This document shows positions 16,134 to 25,250 of a DNA stretch of 64,000 nucleotides, piece after piece. Position numbers and translations under genes: made by a program. This stretch comes from Nocardioides zeae (GTDB lineage Bacteria; Actinomycetota; Actinomycetes; Propionibacteriales; Nocardioidaceae): positions 124,001 through 188,000 of the forward strand of contig NZ_JAAGXA010000005.1 in NCBI RefSeq assembly GCF_010686755.1, in the 5' to 3' direction. Each line of letters opens with the position of its first letter. Positions within the stretch are counted from its first letter, which is position 1. Below the pieces are notes generated by a model. It was not told the DNA's origin. It was given only the letters and a program-made list of their open reading frames with translations, and ran no database searches.

Positions 16134-16936
16134 TGGCGACCTTCGTCGAGGTCGAGCGGGCCGACGACCCGCGCCTCGGGGACTACCGCGACCTGCGCGA
16201 CGTCACCCTCCGCAAGCACGTCGAGGCCGAGCACGGGCTGTTCCTCGCCGAGGGGGAGAAGGTGGTGCGGCGCGCGGTCGAGGCGGGCTACACGCCTCGC
16301 TCCTTCCTCATGGCGCCCCGCTGGCTGGACGGTCTCGCGGACGTGCTCGCCACGACCGACGCGCCCTGCTTCGTGCTCTCCGAGCGGCTGGCCGAGGAGG
16401 TCACGGGCTTCCACGTGCACCGGGGCGCGCTCGCGTCGCTGGAGCGCCGTCCGCTGCCCTCCCTCGACGACGTGCTCGCGGGCGCCCGGTCGGTGCTCGT
16501 GCTGGAGGAGATCGTCGACCACACCAACGTCGGCGCGGTGCTCCGCAGCGGCGCCGCCCTCGGCTTCGACGCGGTGCTCCTCGCCCCGCGGTGCGCCGAC
16601 CCGCTCTACCGCCGGGCGGTCAAGGTCGCCATGGGCGCCGTCTTCTCGCTCCCGTGGACCCGTCTGCCGGACTGGTACGACGCCCTGCCCGGGCTCGCGT
16701 CGTACGGGTTCACCACCGTCGCGCTGACCCTCGCCGACGACGCCGTCGACCTCGAGGACGCCGTGCGCGGCGTCGACAAGATCGCTCTCGTGCTCGGCTC
16801 GGAGGGCCACGGCATCTCGCCGCGCTGGCAGGAGACCGCCGACCGGCGCGCGATCATCCCCATGCACCGCGGCATCGACTCGCTCAACGTCGCCGCGGCG
16901 AGCGCGGTCGCCTGCTACGTCGCGTCGCGACGCTGA
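16133..16936 (+). CDS. SpoU/TrmH-family RNA 2'-O-methyltransferase
   Basis: A 267-residue SPOUT-class RNA ribose methyltransferase. An N-terminal substrate-binding segment (about 1-105, with LFLAEGEKVVRRAVEAG) precedes the knotted SAM domain with motif 1 NVGAVLRSGAALGFDAVLL, motif 2 LVLGSEGHGIS and motif 3 IPMHRGIDSLNVAAASAVACY. Family members methylate 2'-OH groups of rRNA or tRNA; the site cannot be told. The ATG overlaps the siroheme gene stop (TGATG), but the shared operon need not imply a shared pathway. Confidence 0.94.
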   Translation: MATFVEVERADDPRLGDYRDLRDVTLRKHVEAEHGLFLAEGEKVVRRAVEAGYTPRSFLMAPRWLDGLADVLATTDAPCFVLSERLAEEVTGFHVHRGALASLERRPLPSLDDVLAGARSVLVLEEIVDHTNVGAVLRSGAALGFDAVLLAPRCADPLYRRAVKVAMGAVFSLPWTRLPDWYDALPGLASYGFTTVALTLADDAVDLEDAVRGVDKIALVLGSEGHGISPRWQETADRRAIIPMHRGIDSLNVAAASAVACYVASRR

Positions 16937-16957
16937 CGGTACGCCGCGGCGACCCCC

Positions 16958-18313
16958 TCAGAGCACCCCGATGCGCGTGGGGGAGAAGCCCGGGAAGACC
17001 TCCGCGGTGCTGGCCCCGAAGCGCTTGGAGACCACCTCGGCGAGCACGCTGCGGTAGTCGGTCGTCACCAGCAGGTCGGCGTCCGCCGTGTTGGTGAGCC
17101 CCGGCCACGAGCCGTAGTAGCGCCCGCCCTTGACGCCCGCGCCGGCCAGGAACATGACGTTGCCGTAGCCGTGGTCGAGCCCGTAGTTGGCGTTCTCCCG
17201 CACACGGCGGCCGAACTCGCTGAGCGCGACGAGGGTGACCTTGTCGCCCAGCGTGCCCAGGTCCTTGAAGAAGGCCGCGAGGTTGGTGGCGAGGTCCTTC
17301 ACGTTGCCCCGCATGGCGCCCCAGGACAGGGTCCCGAGGTCGCTGTGCATGTCCCACTCGCCCTGGTCGACCGTGATGACGCTGGTGCCGATCTGCCCGC
17401 GGACGATCCGCGTGGCGTAGGAGAGCGCCTTGCCCAGGCTCGAGCTCGTGTAGACGGCGCCGTTCGCGGGGGCCGAGGCACCCGTGCGCACGGGCGCGAA
17501 GTCGTCGATGGCGGCCAACGCGTCGCGCACGCTCGGGGCGAGCGGCGCGGACGACCCGCCCCACAGCGTCTGGATGGACGTCCGGCGCCCGCCGAAGGTG
17601 TCCCACTGGTCGGCACCGGCCAGCTGCACCGAGCCCGGGTCGCGCATCGCGAGCACCGGCTCGGCGCCGTACAACGAGGTCGGCACGACGCCGTCGCCCA
17701 CGGCCACGCCGTGCAGCGGACCGTCGGACCCGACGACCTCGTCGCGGCCGAGCAGACGGTTGAGCCAGCCCTCCCGGGCCGCGCTGCCCGGCGCCGCGTC
17801 CTCGACCTCCTCCATCGCCGAGAAGTGCGACCGGTTGGGCGCGGGCAGGCCGGTCGCGTGGACCGCGGCGACCTTCCCGGCCGTCCAGAGCGGCAGGAGC
17901 GGCGCGAACTCGGGGTGGAGACCGAACATCCCGTCCTTCGCCAGCAACGTCGACGCGGCGATGGCGATGCCCGGGCGCGCCTGGTAGTAGACCGGGTCCG
18001 CGTGGGGCACCACGAGCGACAGGCCGTCCGCCGCACCGCGGAGCGACAGCACGACCAGGACGTTGCCGTTGGGCGCCGCCGCGCTGGACCCGAGCGCCGG
18101 GGCCGCGCTGACGACGGCGTCGCCGAACGTCGCGCTGAAGGCGGCCAGGGCGCCCACGCCGAGGCCGCCGCGCAGCAGCCCCCGGCGGGTCGGGCTCGGT
18201 CCGCGCGGGGACAGGCGGGCGAACTCGGCGCAGCAGTCGGGGGAAGAGGACGGGGAGGCGGACGGGGAAGCAGGGGTGGCGGTCATGGGGGCTCCGAGGG
18301 CCGGCGAGGTCAT
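16958..18313 (-). CDS. DUF1501 protein with Tat signal
   Basis: A 451-residue exported protein. The N-terminus carries a twin-Arg motif (TRRGLLRGGLGVGALAAF, about residues 42-59) followed by an Ala-rich cleavage region, so it should be folded in the cytoplasm and exported by Tat. The mature part begins VLVVLSLRGAADGLSLVVPH and includes NRSHFSAMEEVED, VDQGEWDMHSD and LSEFGRRVREN, typical of DUF1501 (a sulfatase/phosphatase-like fold). Function unknown. Its ATG overlaps the DUF1800 stop (ATGA), and the two families are regularly paired. Confidence 0.92.
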   Translation of the reverse strand: MTSPALGAPMTATPASPSASPSSSPDCCAEFARLSPRGPSPTRRGLLRGGLGVGALAAFSATFGDAVVSAAPALGSSAAAPNGNVLVVLSLRGAADGLSLVVPHADPVYYQARPGIAIAASTLLAKDGMFGLHPEFAPLLPLWTAGKVAAVHATGLPAPNRSHFSAMEEVEDAAPGSAAREGWLNRLLGRDEVVGSDGPLHGVAVGDGVVPTSLYGAEPVLAMRDPGSVQLAGADQWDTFGGRRTSIQTLWGGSSAPLAPSVRDALAAIDDFAPVRTGASAPANGAVYTSSSLGKALSYATRIVRGQIGTSVITVDQGEWDMHSDLGTLSWGAMRGNVKDLATNLAAFFKDLGTLGDKVTLVALSEFGRRVRENANYGLDHGYGNVMFLAGAGVKGGRYYGSWPGLTNTADADLLVTTDYRSVLAEVVSKRFGASTAEVFPGFSPTRIGVL

Positions 18314-19791
18314 CGCGTGAGGTGCTGCGGGGAGTCGAGCAGGCTGCTGAGCAGGCGGTGGAACTCCCACTTCACGAGGGCGTGGTCCGCCGTGATCCGG
18401 GTCGTCGGCGCGTAGTTCGTGACCTCGCAGCACGCCTGCAGCAGCGCGGCCGTGGAGGGCACGCCGAGCATGCGCACGCAGAGGTGGTCGACGAGCTGGG
18501 CGAGGGTCAGGCTCGCCTGGGGGAGCCACTGGGCGGGGGACTGGTAGGCGATGTCCTTCACCGGCCACCACCGTCCGGCGGCGCTCCAGTGGAACGAGAA
18601 CGACGCGAGCGCGCGCGACGTCGAGCTCCAGGCGCTGTTGACCAGCGGAGGACCGTCGGGTCGGCCCCACTCGAAGGGACGCTGGCCGAGGTTGGAGGCG
18701 ATCCACAGGATCTGCGTCGCCGCGGCCTCCGTGCTGGTCGGCTTCGCGAAGGTCGCCCCGAGGGCGCGGTACGTCGCGACGACGTCCGCGCCGGGGTCCC
18801 GCATCTTCGTGCCCCGCGCGGCGCGGAACTCGGGGCGCACGGCGAGCGCCCGGAGCACGGCGGGGATGCTCGTGCCGCTCGCCAGGTAGACCTGTGCGAG
18901 GTGCTCGACGAGTGCCGTCGACGGCTCGTCCTGCACGAAGCGGGTCGCGAGCTTGCGGCAGATGCGGCGCGCGGTCGCCGGGTGACGGGCCAGGTAGTCG
19001 AGGTACGCCGCCGTGACCACGCGACCGTCGGGGTCGCTGTTCGCGTGGGAGAACCCCATGACGCGCACGGGGCCCGTGGAGTGGTCCGCGGGCCGGTACG
19101 ACGCGTCCCACGTCCGCCACACGTCGACGCGGTAGCCCGTGAGGATGCGCGCCGACTCCTTGACGTCCGCCTCCGTGTACTCCCCGCGTCCCACGGTGTG
19201 GAGCTCGAGCAGCTCACGGCCCAGGTTCTCGTTCGGCTTGCTCTTGGTGGAGACCGCGTTGTCGAGGAACAGCCCCATGGCCGGGTGGGTGATCGTGGCC
19301 TTGAGCAGGTCCGCGAAGTTGCCGAGGGCGTGCTGGCGGATCGCCTGCCCGTACGGCACGCGGTAGACGAAGTGGGAGTCGCCGTTCACGGGCACGTGGA
19401 AGTGGCCCTCCCAGAACTCCGTCATGAGCTCGTGCACCTGCCGCTTGCTGGTGATGCGCCGCAGCATCAGCCAGCTGCCGTAGTAGGCCATCACCTCCCA
19501 GCCACCCTCGACCTCCTCCACCTGGCGCTGCCACAGGTCGGCGGCGGTGCGGGCCAGGGACGGCCACCACCCCCACGTGGCGTCCGCCGCGGCGTCCGGG
19601 ATCGTGCTCGGCTGCAGCTGCTGGCGGAACCAGGCGGCCGTGCCCCCGGCCGTGAGGACGTCCCGCGCCAGGGCGGGGGTGTAGCCGTAGGACCAGCGGC
19701 TCACGAAGTGGCGCTGCTCGGCGTCGAGGGGCGCACCCGCGCCGTACCGGGTCGGGGTGGCGGACGCGCGGGCGGTGGTGGCGGGGGACAC
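18310..19791 (-). CDS. DUF1800 family protein
   Basis: A 493-residue protein of the DUF1800 family: FVSRWSYGYTPALARDVLTAGG at the start, a central TEFWEGHFHVPV and the conserved LGRELLELHTVGRGEYTEADVKESARILTGY, then RRICRKLATRFVQDEPS. The family is paired with DUF1501 across bacteria and has no assigned activity. The start GTG at 19791 is chosen because GGAGG lies 7 nt upstream; longer frames add low-complexity sequence. This start leaves no obvious signal peptide, so export may depend on its DUF1501 partner. Confidence 0.9.
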   Translation of the reverse strand: MSPATTARASATPTRYGAGAPLDAEQRHFVSRWSYGYTPALARDVLTAGGTAAWFRQQLQPSTIPDAAADATWGWWPSLARTAADLWQRQVEEVEGGWEVMAYYGSWLMLRRITSKRQVHELMTEFWEGHFHVPVNGDSHFVYRVPYGQAIRQHALGNFADLLKATITHPAMGLFLDNAVSTKSKPNENLGRELLELHTVGRGEYTEADVKESARILTGYRVDVWRTWDASYRPADHSTGPVRVMGFSHANSDPDGRVVTAAYLDYLARHPATARRICRKLATRFVQDEPSTALVEHLAQVYLASGTSIPAVLRALAVRPEFRAARGTKMRDPGADVVATYRALGATFAKPTSTEAAATQILWIASNLGQRPFEWGRPDGPPLVNSAWSSTSRALASFSFHWSAAGRWWPVKDIAYQSPAQWLPQASLTLAQLVDHLCVRMLGVPSTAALLQACCEVTNYAPTTRITADHALVKWEFHRLLSSLLDSPQHLTR

Positions 19792-20094
19792 GGGTGCCTC
19801 CAGGCGGCCTGCGAGCGGGACCCGAGTGGTTCGCTCCGTGAGCACGTCATCGGCGGCGACGCGGGCGCCTTGAGGAAAACCGGAGGAAAGTCCGCGTGCG
19901 CCTGGCACGCGGACGACGGGGCGGAGGCGCGGAGGAGGGCGGGCGACTCCGGTACCTTGATGCCCTGGCCCGCGGCGCGACGCCGCCCGGGCACGGCACC
20001 ACACCCCGATCGCGAAGGACGGTTCGACCCCACCGATGGACGCAGCGCAAAGTCCGACGCCCCCTGACCTCGACCACGTCGGGGGGCGACAGCG
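19792..20094. other. Divergent intergenic region upstream of the CNNM genes
   Basis: 303 bp without a gene. It contains a perfect 10-bp stem GTCCGCGTGC/GCACGCGGAC (19890-19899 with 19905-19914), a TACCTT hexamer (19953-19958) that could be the -10 of the plus-strand genes, and a second hairpin next to the start codon, listed separately. Confidence 0.5.
20058..20088 (+). promoter_or_regulatory. RBS-occluding hairpin before the first CNNM gene
   Basis: CGCCCCCTGAC pairs with GTCGGGGGGCG (20078-20088), 11 bp with one G-U, loop of 9 nt. The G-run of the 3' arm is the only ribosome-site-like sequence before the GTG at 20095, so the hairpin would hide it. Confidence 0.45.
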
Positions 20095-21510
20095 GTGACC
20101 GAGTGGGTCCTGTTGGCCGTGTCGTTGCTGCTCGTGGTGGCCTGCGGGCTCTTCGTGGCGGCCGAGTTCTCGTTCGTCACGGTCGATCGCGGTCAGGTCG
20201 AGCGCGCCGTCGCCGAGGAGGAGGCGGGCGCGGCCGGTGTGCAGCGGGCGCTGCGGCAGCTCTCCACCCAGCTGTCCGGCGCCCAGGTGGGCATCACGGT
20301 CACCAACCTGGCGGTGGGGTTCCTCGCCGAGCCCGCGATCGCCGCGCTGCTGCGCGGCCCGCTGGGAGCAGCCGGTGTCCCCGACGGCGCGCTCACCCCG
20401 GTGTCGGTGACGCTCGGCCTGGTGATCGGCACCGCCCTGACGATGGTGTTCGGCGAGCTCGTGCCGAAGAACCTGGCGATCGCGCTCCCGCTGCGCACCG
20501 CCAAGGCGACCCAGGGGTTCATGCGGGCCTTCACCGCCGTCATGGCCGGTCCGATCCGCGTGCTCAACGGCTCCGCGAACTCGGCGGTGCGCCGCCTCGG
20601 CCTCGAGCCGCAGGAGGAGCTCCGCTCCGCGCGGTCCTCCCGTGAGCTGGCCTCCCTCATCGCCCGCTCGGCCGACCAGGGCACGCTCGACGCCGACACC
20701 GCCGAGCTGATGGGTCGCTCGGTCGAGTTCGGCGAGCGCACGGCGGGCGAGATCATGACCCCCCGGGTGCGCACCGACAGCCTGGAGCAGACCGAGCGCG
20801 CCAGCGCCGTGATCGCCCTCGCCCGCGCCACGGGCCACTCCCGCTTCCCCGTGCTCGACGCGGACGAGAACGTCGTCGGTGCCGTGCACGTCAAGCACGC
20901 CGTGGGCCTCCCCGTGCACGAGCGCCCCACCACCCGCATCCGGAGCATCATGGCGCCGGCGCGGTTCGTGCCCGAGACGCTGCCCCTCGACCCGCTGCTC
21001 GCGCTGCTGCGGCGGGACGGGTTCCAGATGGCCGTCGTGGTCGACGAGTACGGCGGGCAGGCGGGCATCGTCACGCTGGAGGACGTCGTCGAGGAGATCG
21101 TCGGCGACATCGCCGACGAGCACGACCGCCTCGGTGCGCGGGCCCGGCAGCGCCGCGACGGCACCTGGTCCCTGTCGGGGCTGCTGCGCCCCGACGAGGT
21201 GGAGGACGTGACCGGCATCGAGCTCCCCGAGCACGAGGACTACGACACGGTCGCCGGCCTCGTCGTGCGGCAGGTCGGCCGCATCCCCGTGACGGGCGAC
21301 GTCGCGGAGGTGCCGGTCCCCGGCCCTGCGGGCGACGACGACGAGCAGCCGCGCGAGCGGCTCGCCGTGCTCACGGTGGAGCACATGGACGGCCTGCGCG
21401 TCGACCGCGTCGGCCTGCGGCTGCTCGACGACGAGCCCGTCGCGGACGCGGGGGAGCACGAGGTCCGCGGCATCGCGGAGACCCGCACCTTCCGGAAGGA
21501 GCAGCCGTGA
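20095..21510 (+). CDS. CNNM/CBS (CorC-HlyC) membrane protein, first of pair
   Basis: A 471-residue protein: a CNNM transmembrane domain (about 1-190, opening VLLAVSLLLVVACGLFVAAEFSFV, with AQVGITVTNLAVGFLAEPAI and FGELVPKNLAIA), two CBS domains (about 215-340, with SRFPVLDADENVVGAVHVK and VVVDEYGGQAGIVTLEDVVEEIVGDI), and a CorC_HlyC C-terminal domain. CNNM/CorC proteins are linked to Mg2+/Co2+ efflux or homeostasis; the older 'hemolysin' label is not supported. Its stop overlaps the next CNNM gene (GTGA). Confidence 0.94.
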   Translation: MTEWVLLAVSLLLVVACGLFVAAEFSFVTVDRGQVERAVAEEEAGAAGVQRALRQLSTQLSGAQVGITVTNLAVGFLAEPAIAALLRGPLGAAGVPDGALTPVSVTLGLVIGTALTMVFGELVPKNLAIALPLRTAKATQGFMRAFTAVMAGPIRVLNGSANSAVRRLGLEPQEELRSARSSRELASLIARSADQGTLDADTAELMGRSVEFGERTAGEIMTPRVRTDSLEQTERASAVIALARATGHSRFPVLDADENVVGAVHVKHAVGLPVHERPTTRIRSIMAPARFVPETLPLDPLLALLRRDGFQMAVVVDEYGGQAGIVTLEDVVEEIVGDIADEHDRLGARARQRRDGTWSLSGLLRPDEVEDVTGIELPEHEDYDTVAGLVVRQVGRIPVTGDVAEVPVPGPAGDDDEQPRERLAVLTVEHMDGLRVDRVGLRLLDDEPVADAGEHEVRGIAETRTFRKEQP

Positions 21511-22559
21511 ACGACTACGTCGCGGTCGGGGTGGCCGTGCTGCTGCTGGCCCTCAACTTCTTCTTCGTGGGCGCGGAGTTCGCGCTCGTCGCGGCGCGCC
21601 GCAGCCAGATCGAGCCGATCGCGCAGGGCGGGTCGCGCTGGGCCAAGGTGACCCTCCGCGCGATGGAGCAGGTCTCCGTCATGATGGCGGGCGCCCAGCT
21701 CGGCATCACGATCTGCTCCGTCGGTCTCGGCGCCGTGGGCGAGCCCGCGGTCGCCCACCTGCTGGAGCCCGTGTTCGAGGCGGTCGGGGTGCCGGACGGC
21801 CTCGTCTACCCGATCTCCTTCGCCATCGCACTGTCCCTGGTGGTCTACCTGCACGTGGTGCTCGGCGAGATGATCCCGAAGAACATCGCCCTCGCGTCCC
21901 CCGAGCGCGCGGCCGTCGTGCTCGGGCCGCCGCTCATGGTCGTCGTCTTCGTGCTGAAGCCCGTCATCATCGCGCTGAACGCGGTCGCCAACACGACCCT
22001 GCGCCTGCTCCGGGTGGAGCCCAAGGACGAGGTCTCGTCCACCTTCACCCGTGAGGAGGTGGCGGCGCTCGTCGAGGAGTCGCGCGGGGAGGGCCTGATC
22101 GAGGCGGGGGAGTACGACCGGCTCGCCGGTGCCCTCGGCTTCACCGAGAAGCGGGTGGACGCGGTGATCATGCCGCTCGGCTCCCTCGCCACCGTGCCAC
22201 GCGGCGCGACGGTGGCCGACGTCGAGGACCTGTGCGCCTCCACGGGCTTCAGCCGCTTCCCGGTGCGCGACGGCGACGACCTCGTGGGCTACCTCCACAT
22301 CAAGGACGTGCTCGAGACCGACGAGGAGCGCCGTGGCCGCGTCGTGGACGACAAGTGGATCCGGCCGCTCGCGGGCGTCCGTGCCACCGACCTGCTCCAC
22401 GACGCGCTCGAGGTGCTGCAGCGCAAGGGCGCGCACATGTCGCGCGTCGTCGACGACGAGGGTCGGGTGCTCGGTCTCGCGACCCTCGAGGACGTGCTCG
22501 AGGAGCTCGTGGGCGAGATCCGCGACGCCGCCCACGCGGACGAGCCGGCAGTGGGCTGA
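21507..22559 (+). CDS. CNNM/CBS membrane protein, second of pair
   Basis: A 350-residue paralogue of the upstream gene: CNNM domain (AVLLLALNFFFVGAEFALVAARR; GAQLGITICSVGLGAVGEPAV; LGEMIPKNIALASPE) followed by a CBS pair (SRFPVRDGDDLVGYLHIKDV and SRVVDDEGRVLGLATLEDVLEELVGEI). It ends just after the CBS pair and lacks the CorC_HlyC domain, so the two proteins differ at the C-terminus. The 4-bp GTGA overlap and same orientation suggest a stoichiometric pair, possibly a heteromer. This tandem CNNM arrangement is common in actinobacteria (compare Rv1842c-Rv1841c). Confidence 0.94.
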   Translation: MNDYVAVGVAVLLLALNFFFVGAEFALVAARRSQIEPIAQGGSRWAKVTLRAMEQVSVMMAGAQLGITICSVGLGAVGEPAVAHLLEPVFEAVGVPDGLVYPISFAIALSLVVYLHVVLGEMIPKNIALASPERAAVVLGPPLMVVVFVLKPVIIALNAVANTTLRLLRVEPKDEVSSTFTREEVAALVEESRGEGLIEAGEYDRLAGALGFTEKRVDAVIMPLGSLATVPRGATVADVEDLCASTGFSRFPVRDGDDLVGYLHIKDVLETDEERRGRVVDDKWIRPLAGVRATDLLHDALEVLQRKGAHMSRVVDDEGRVLGLATLEDVLEELVGEIRDAAHADEPAVG

Positions 22560-22639
22560 GCGGTGGCGGAGCGGGCGGACACGGGCGGCCGACCGCCCGG
22601 TCCGCTCACCGGGCGACGGCGGTGGTTAAGGTGCCGTTC

Positions 22640-23269
22640 GTGGCAGACGAGGTGACCCGCGACGCGAGGGTGTGGACGATCCCCAACGTCCTGTCGGGTC
22701 TCCGGCTGCTCGGCGTGCCCCTGTTCCTCTGGCTGGTCCTCGGCCCGGAGGAGGACGAGCTCGCCCTCCTCGTGCTCGTGGTCTCGGGCATCACGGACTT
22801 CCTCGACGGCTACCTCGCCCGCCGCCTCGACCAGCGCTCGTCGATCGGCGAGATCCTCGACCCCGTCGCGGACCGTCTCTACATCCTCGCGGTCATCATC
22901 GGCCTGGGCCTCCGTGACGTCATCCCGTGGTGGGTGGTCGTGATCCTCCCGCTCCGCGACGCCCTCCTGTGGGGTCTCGTGCCCTTCCTCCGCACCCGCG
23001 GCTACAGCGCCCTGCCCGTGCACTTCCTCGGCAAGGCCGCGACGTTCAACCTGCTCTACGCCTTCCCCCTGCTCCTCCTCGGCGAGGGCGACGGGGTCGT
23101 GGCGACGCTCGCCCTGGTCTTCGGGTGGGCCTTCGCGGTGTGGGGCATCGGCCTGTACTGGTGGGCCGGTCTCCTCTACGCCTGGCAGGTACGCCGCCTG
23201 CTCGCCACCACCGAGCCGGTGCCGCGCGCGAGGCGCGGGTCCCGGTCCGCGGCGGACGGTCCGCGGTGA
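22640..23269 (+). CDS. CDP-alcohol phosphatidyltransferase (PgsA2 type)
   Basis: A 209-residue integral membrane enzyme. The CDP-alcohol phosphotransferase motif D-x2-DG-x2-AR-x8-G-x3-D-x3-D is intact in DFLDGYLARRLDQRSSIGEI and the following LDPVAD. About six hydrophobic helices follow or flank it. It transfers a phosphatidyl group from CDP-diacylglycerol to an alcohol; position in the same gene order as mycobacterial Rv1822 suggests the PgsA2 group, whose exact product is uncertain. The GTG at 22640 is preceded by TAAGGT (22627-22632) at 7 nt, a leaderless pattern; AAGGTG may also act as a ribosome site. It overlaps the DUF881 gene by 4 bp. Confidence 0.92.
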   Translation: MADEVTRDARVWTIPNVLSGLRLLGVPLFLWLVLGPEEDELALLVLVVSGITDFLDGYLARRLDQRSSIGEILDPVADRLYILAVIIGLGLRDVIPWWVVVILPLRDALLWGLVPFLRTRGYSALPVHFLGKAATFNLLYAFPLLLLGEGDGVVATLALVFGWAFAVWGIGLYWWAGLLYAWQVRRLLATTEPVPRARRGSRSAADGPR

Positions 23270-24150
23270 GCGACCGGTCGCCGGTCACCCTCCCGCTGCT
23301 GGACCGGGTGGTCCAGCAGGCGCTGGAGGGCGACTACGCGCACGTCGCGGCGAAGCGGGCGCGGTCCGGTAGCTCCCCGGCGCCCCGGGAGCGGAAGGTC
23401 GGCCGCACGGCCGCCGTGGTCGTCGGGGTGTTCGGGCTGCTCGTCGCCACCGCCGCCGTGCAGACGGAGCGCCAGGCCTCGACCGACGAGACGTCGCGTG
23501 CCGAGCTCGTCCACCGGGCCAACGACGGTCGCGACCGGCTCGCCGACCTGCAGGACCGGATCGCGGACCTCACGCAGGAGACCACCGACCTGCAGACCAC
23601 CTACGACCGCACCCTGGAGCAGGAGAACGCGGTGACCTCGGAGGTCGACGTCCTGCGGCTCGCCACCGGCTACAGCGCCGTCACCGGTCCCGGGGTCCGG
23701 TTCGTCATCGACGACGGGGAGGACGGCGGGGAGAGCGTCGTCATGGCGCGCGACCTCCGCCAGCTGGTCACCGGGCTCTGGGAGGTGGGCGCGGAGGCCA
23801 TCTCCGTCAACGGGCTGCGCCTGACGGCCCTCTCCTCGATCACGACCTCCGGCACGGCCATCACGGTCAACCAGCGCTCGCTCGCCCCGCCGTACGTCGT
23901 CTCGGCCATCGGCGACACGCGGTCGCTGCAGGCGGACTTCGCCGACACGGTCTACGGTCAGACCTTCTTCGCCGTGGTGTCACGCTTCGGCCTGCAGGTC
24001 CAGATCGACAACGTGGAGGCCCTCGAGCTGCCGGCGGGCAGCACGCCGGTGCTCCGCAACGCCCTGCCCCTCGGCGCCGAGGCGCCGACGCTCTCCAGCC
24101 CGACCACCCCGACCAGCTCGTCCGGTCGCTCCCCGGAGGACACCCCATGA
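23266..24150 (+). CDS. DUF881 membrane-anchored protein (first copy)
   Basis: A 294-residue protein: a short cytoplasmic segment, one hydrophobic helix (about 48-66, AAVVVGVFGLLVATAAV), a coiled-coil stretch (about 75-125, with ELVHRANDGRDRLADLQDR), then the DUF881 domain (TGYSAVTGPGVRFVIDD; LWEVGAEAISVNGLRLT; PPYVVSAIGDTRSL). Its role is unknown. It is part of the conserved pgsA-DUF881-SBP-DUF881 run and overlaps both neighbours by 4 bp, so the proteins are probably made together; membership of an envelope or division complex is an inference from this context. Confidence 0.92.
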   Translation: MSDRSPVTLPLLDRVVQQALEGDYAHVAAKRARSGSSPAPRERKVGRTAAVVVGVFGLLVATAAVQTERQASTDETSRAELVHRANDGRDRLADLQDRIADLTQETTDLQTTYDRTLEQENAVTSEVDVLRLATGYSAVTGPGVRFVIDDGEDGGESVVMARDLRQLVTGLWEVGAEAISVNGLRLTALSSITTSGTAITVNQRSLAPPYVVSAIGDTRSLQADFADTVYGQTFFAVVSRFGLQVQIDNVEALELPAGSTPVLRNALPLGAEAPTLSSPTTPTSSSGRSPEDTP

Positions 24151-24479
24151 TCGCCGCCCTCGGCCTGCTCGTCGGCATCGTGCTCGGGATCGTGCTCGAG
24201 CCCGAGGTGCCGCTCGCGCTGCAGCCCTACCTCCCGATCGCCGTCGTCGCCGCGCTCGACGCGGTCTTCGGCGGCCTGCGCGCCTACCTCGACGGGATCT
24301 TCGACGACAAGGTGTTCGTCGTCTCGTTCGTCAGCAACGTGGTCATCGCCGCGGTGATCGTCTACCTGGGCGACCGCCTCGGCGTCGGGGGCCAGCTGTC
24401 GACCGGCGTCATCGTCGTCCTCGGCATCCGCATCTTCTCCAACATGGCCGCGATCCGCCGGCACGTCTTCCATGCCTGA
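24147..24479 (+). CDS. sbp: Small basic protein (SBP, DUF1290)
   Basis: A 110-residue membrane protein with about three hydrophobic helices: LGLLVGIVLGIVLEPEVP at the start, YLPIAVVAALDAVFGGLRAYL with the family-typical AALDAVFGGLRA, then SFVSNVVIAAVIVYLGDRLG and IVVLGIRIFSNMAAIRRH. This matches the Sbp/DUF1290 family found near division genes in Gram-positive bacteria; function unknown. The ATG overlaps the upstream DUF881 gene by 4 bp, and its end overlaps the next DUF881 gene by 8 bp. Confidence 0.93.
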   Translation: MIAALGLLVGIVLGIVLEPEVPLALQPYLPIAVVAALDAVFGGLRAYLDGIFDDKVFVVSFVSNVVIAAVIVYLGDRLGVGGQLSTGVIVVLGIRIFSNMAAIRRHVFHA

Positions 24480-25248
24480 GCCGACGCCGGAGCAGGAGCG
24501 CGCCGAGGCGCCCACCGAGCGGGAGGTGCCCCCCGGGGTGGCGCGCCTGCGGGACGCGCTCACCCGCCCGTCGCGCAGCCAGGTCGTGGTGGCGGTGCTG
24601 CTGGCGGTCGTCGGCTTCGCGGGCATCGTGCAGGTGCGGACCACCGCGGAGGACGACACCTACTCGGGATACCGCGAGCAGGACCTGATCGACCTGCTGA
24701 CCGGCCTCGCGGGCACCACGCAGCGGGCGGAGACCGAGATCGCCCGCCTCGAGGACATCCGCGACGACCTGCGCTCCTCGACCACGGCCCGCAGCGCGGC
24801 CATCGAGGAGGCGCGGCGCGAGGCCCGTGCCCTCGAGGTGCTCGCCGGCACCGTCCCCGTCGGCGGTCCGGGCATCCGCGTCACCATCGAGGAGGACCGC
24901 GGCACGATCCGCGCCTCGGCGATCGTCGACATGGTGCAGGAGCTCCGCTCCGCCGGCGCCGAGGCGATCGAGATCAACGACCAGGTGCGCCTCGTCGCCG
25001 GGTCGTGGGCGATCCAGGACGGCGACGGCATCGAGGTGGACGGGGTGCCGCTGCGCCCGCCGTACGTGGTCGAGGCGATCGGCACCGCGACCACGCTCGA
25101 CGGGGCGATGTCCTTCCCCGACGGGCCGACGCAGACCTTCGAGCGCGACGCCGCGGCGACCGTCGAGGTCGACGAGGTCGACCAGCTCGAGATCGCGTCG
25201 ACCGTGCCCGACGTCGCCGAGCCGCAGTTCGCCCGCCGCTCCGATTGA
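24472..25248 (+). CDS. DUF881 membrane-anchored protein (second copy)
   Basis: A 258-residue paralogue of the upstream DUF881 protein, with a 39-residue acidic cytoplasmic tail, one hydrophobic helix (about 41-58, VVVAVLLAVVGFAGIVQV), a coiled coil (about 75-120) and the DUF881 domain (LAGTVPVGGPGIRVTIEED; MVQELRSAGAEAIEINDQVRL; PPYVVEAIGTATTLDGAM). It overlaps the small basic protein gene by 8 bp. In the same order as Rv1823-Rv1825, two DUF881 proteins flank Sbp, suggesting a three-protein membrane assembly. Confidence 0.92.
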   Translation: MPEPTPEQERAEAPTEREVPPGVARLRDALTRPSRSQVVVAVLLAVVGFAGIVQVRTTAEDDTYSGYREQDLIDLLTGLAGTTQRAETEIARLEDIRDDLRSSTTARSAAIEEARREARALEVLAGTVPVGGPGIRVTIEEDRGTIRASAIVDMVQELRSAGAEAIEINDQVRLVAGSWAIQDGDGIEVDGVPLRPPYVVEAIGTATTLDGAMSFPDGPTQTFERDAAATVEVDEVDQLEIASTVPDVAEPQFARRSD

Positions 25249-25250
25249 CC

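Noticed and set aside
20026..20036. GGTTCGACCCC resembling a tRNA T-loop
   Set aside because: No acceptor, D or anticodon stems can be placed upstream in tRNA spacing.
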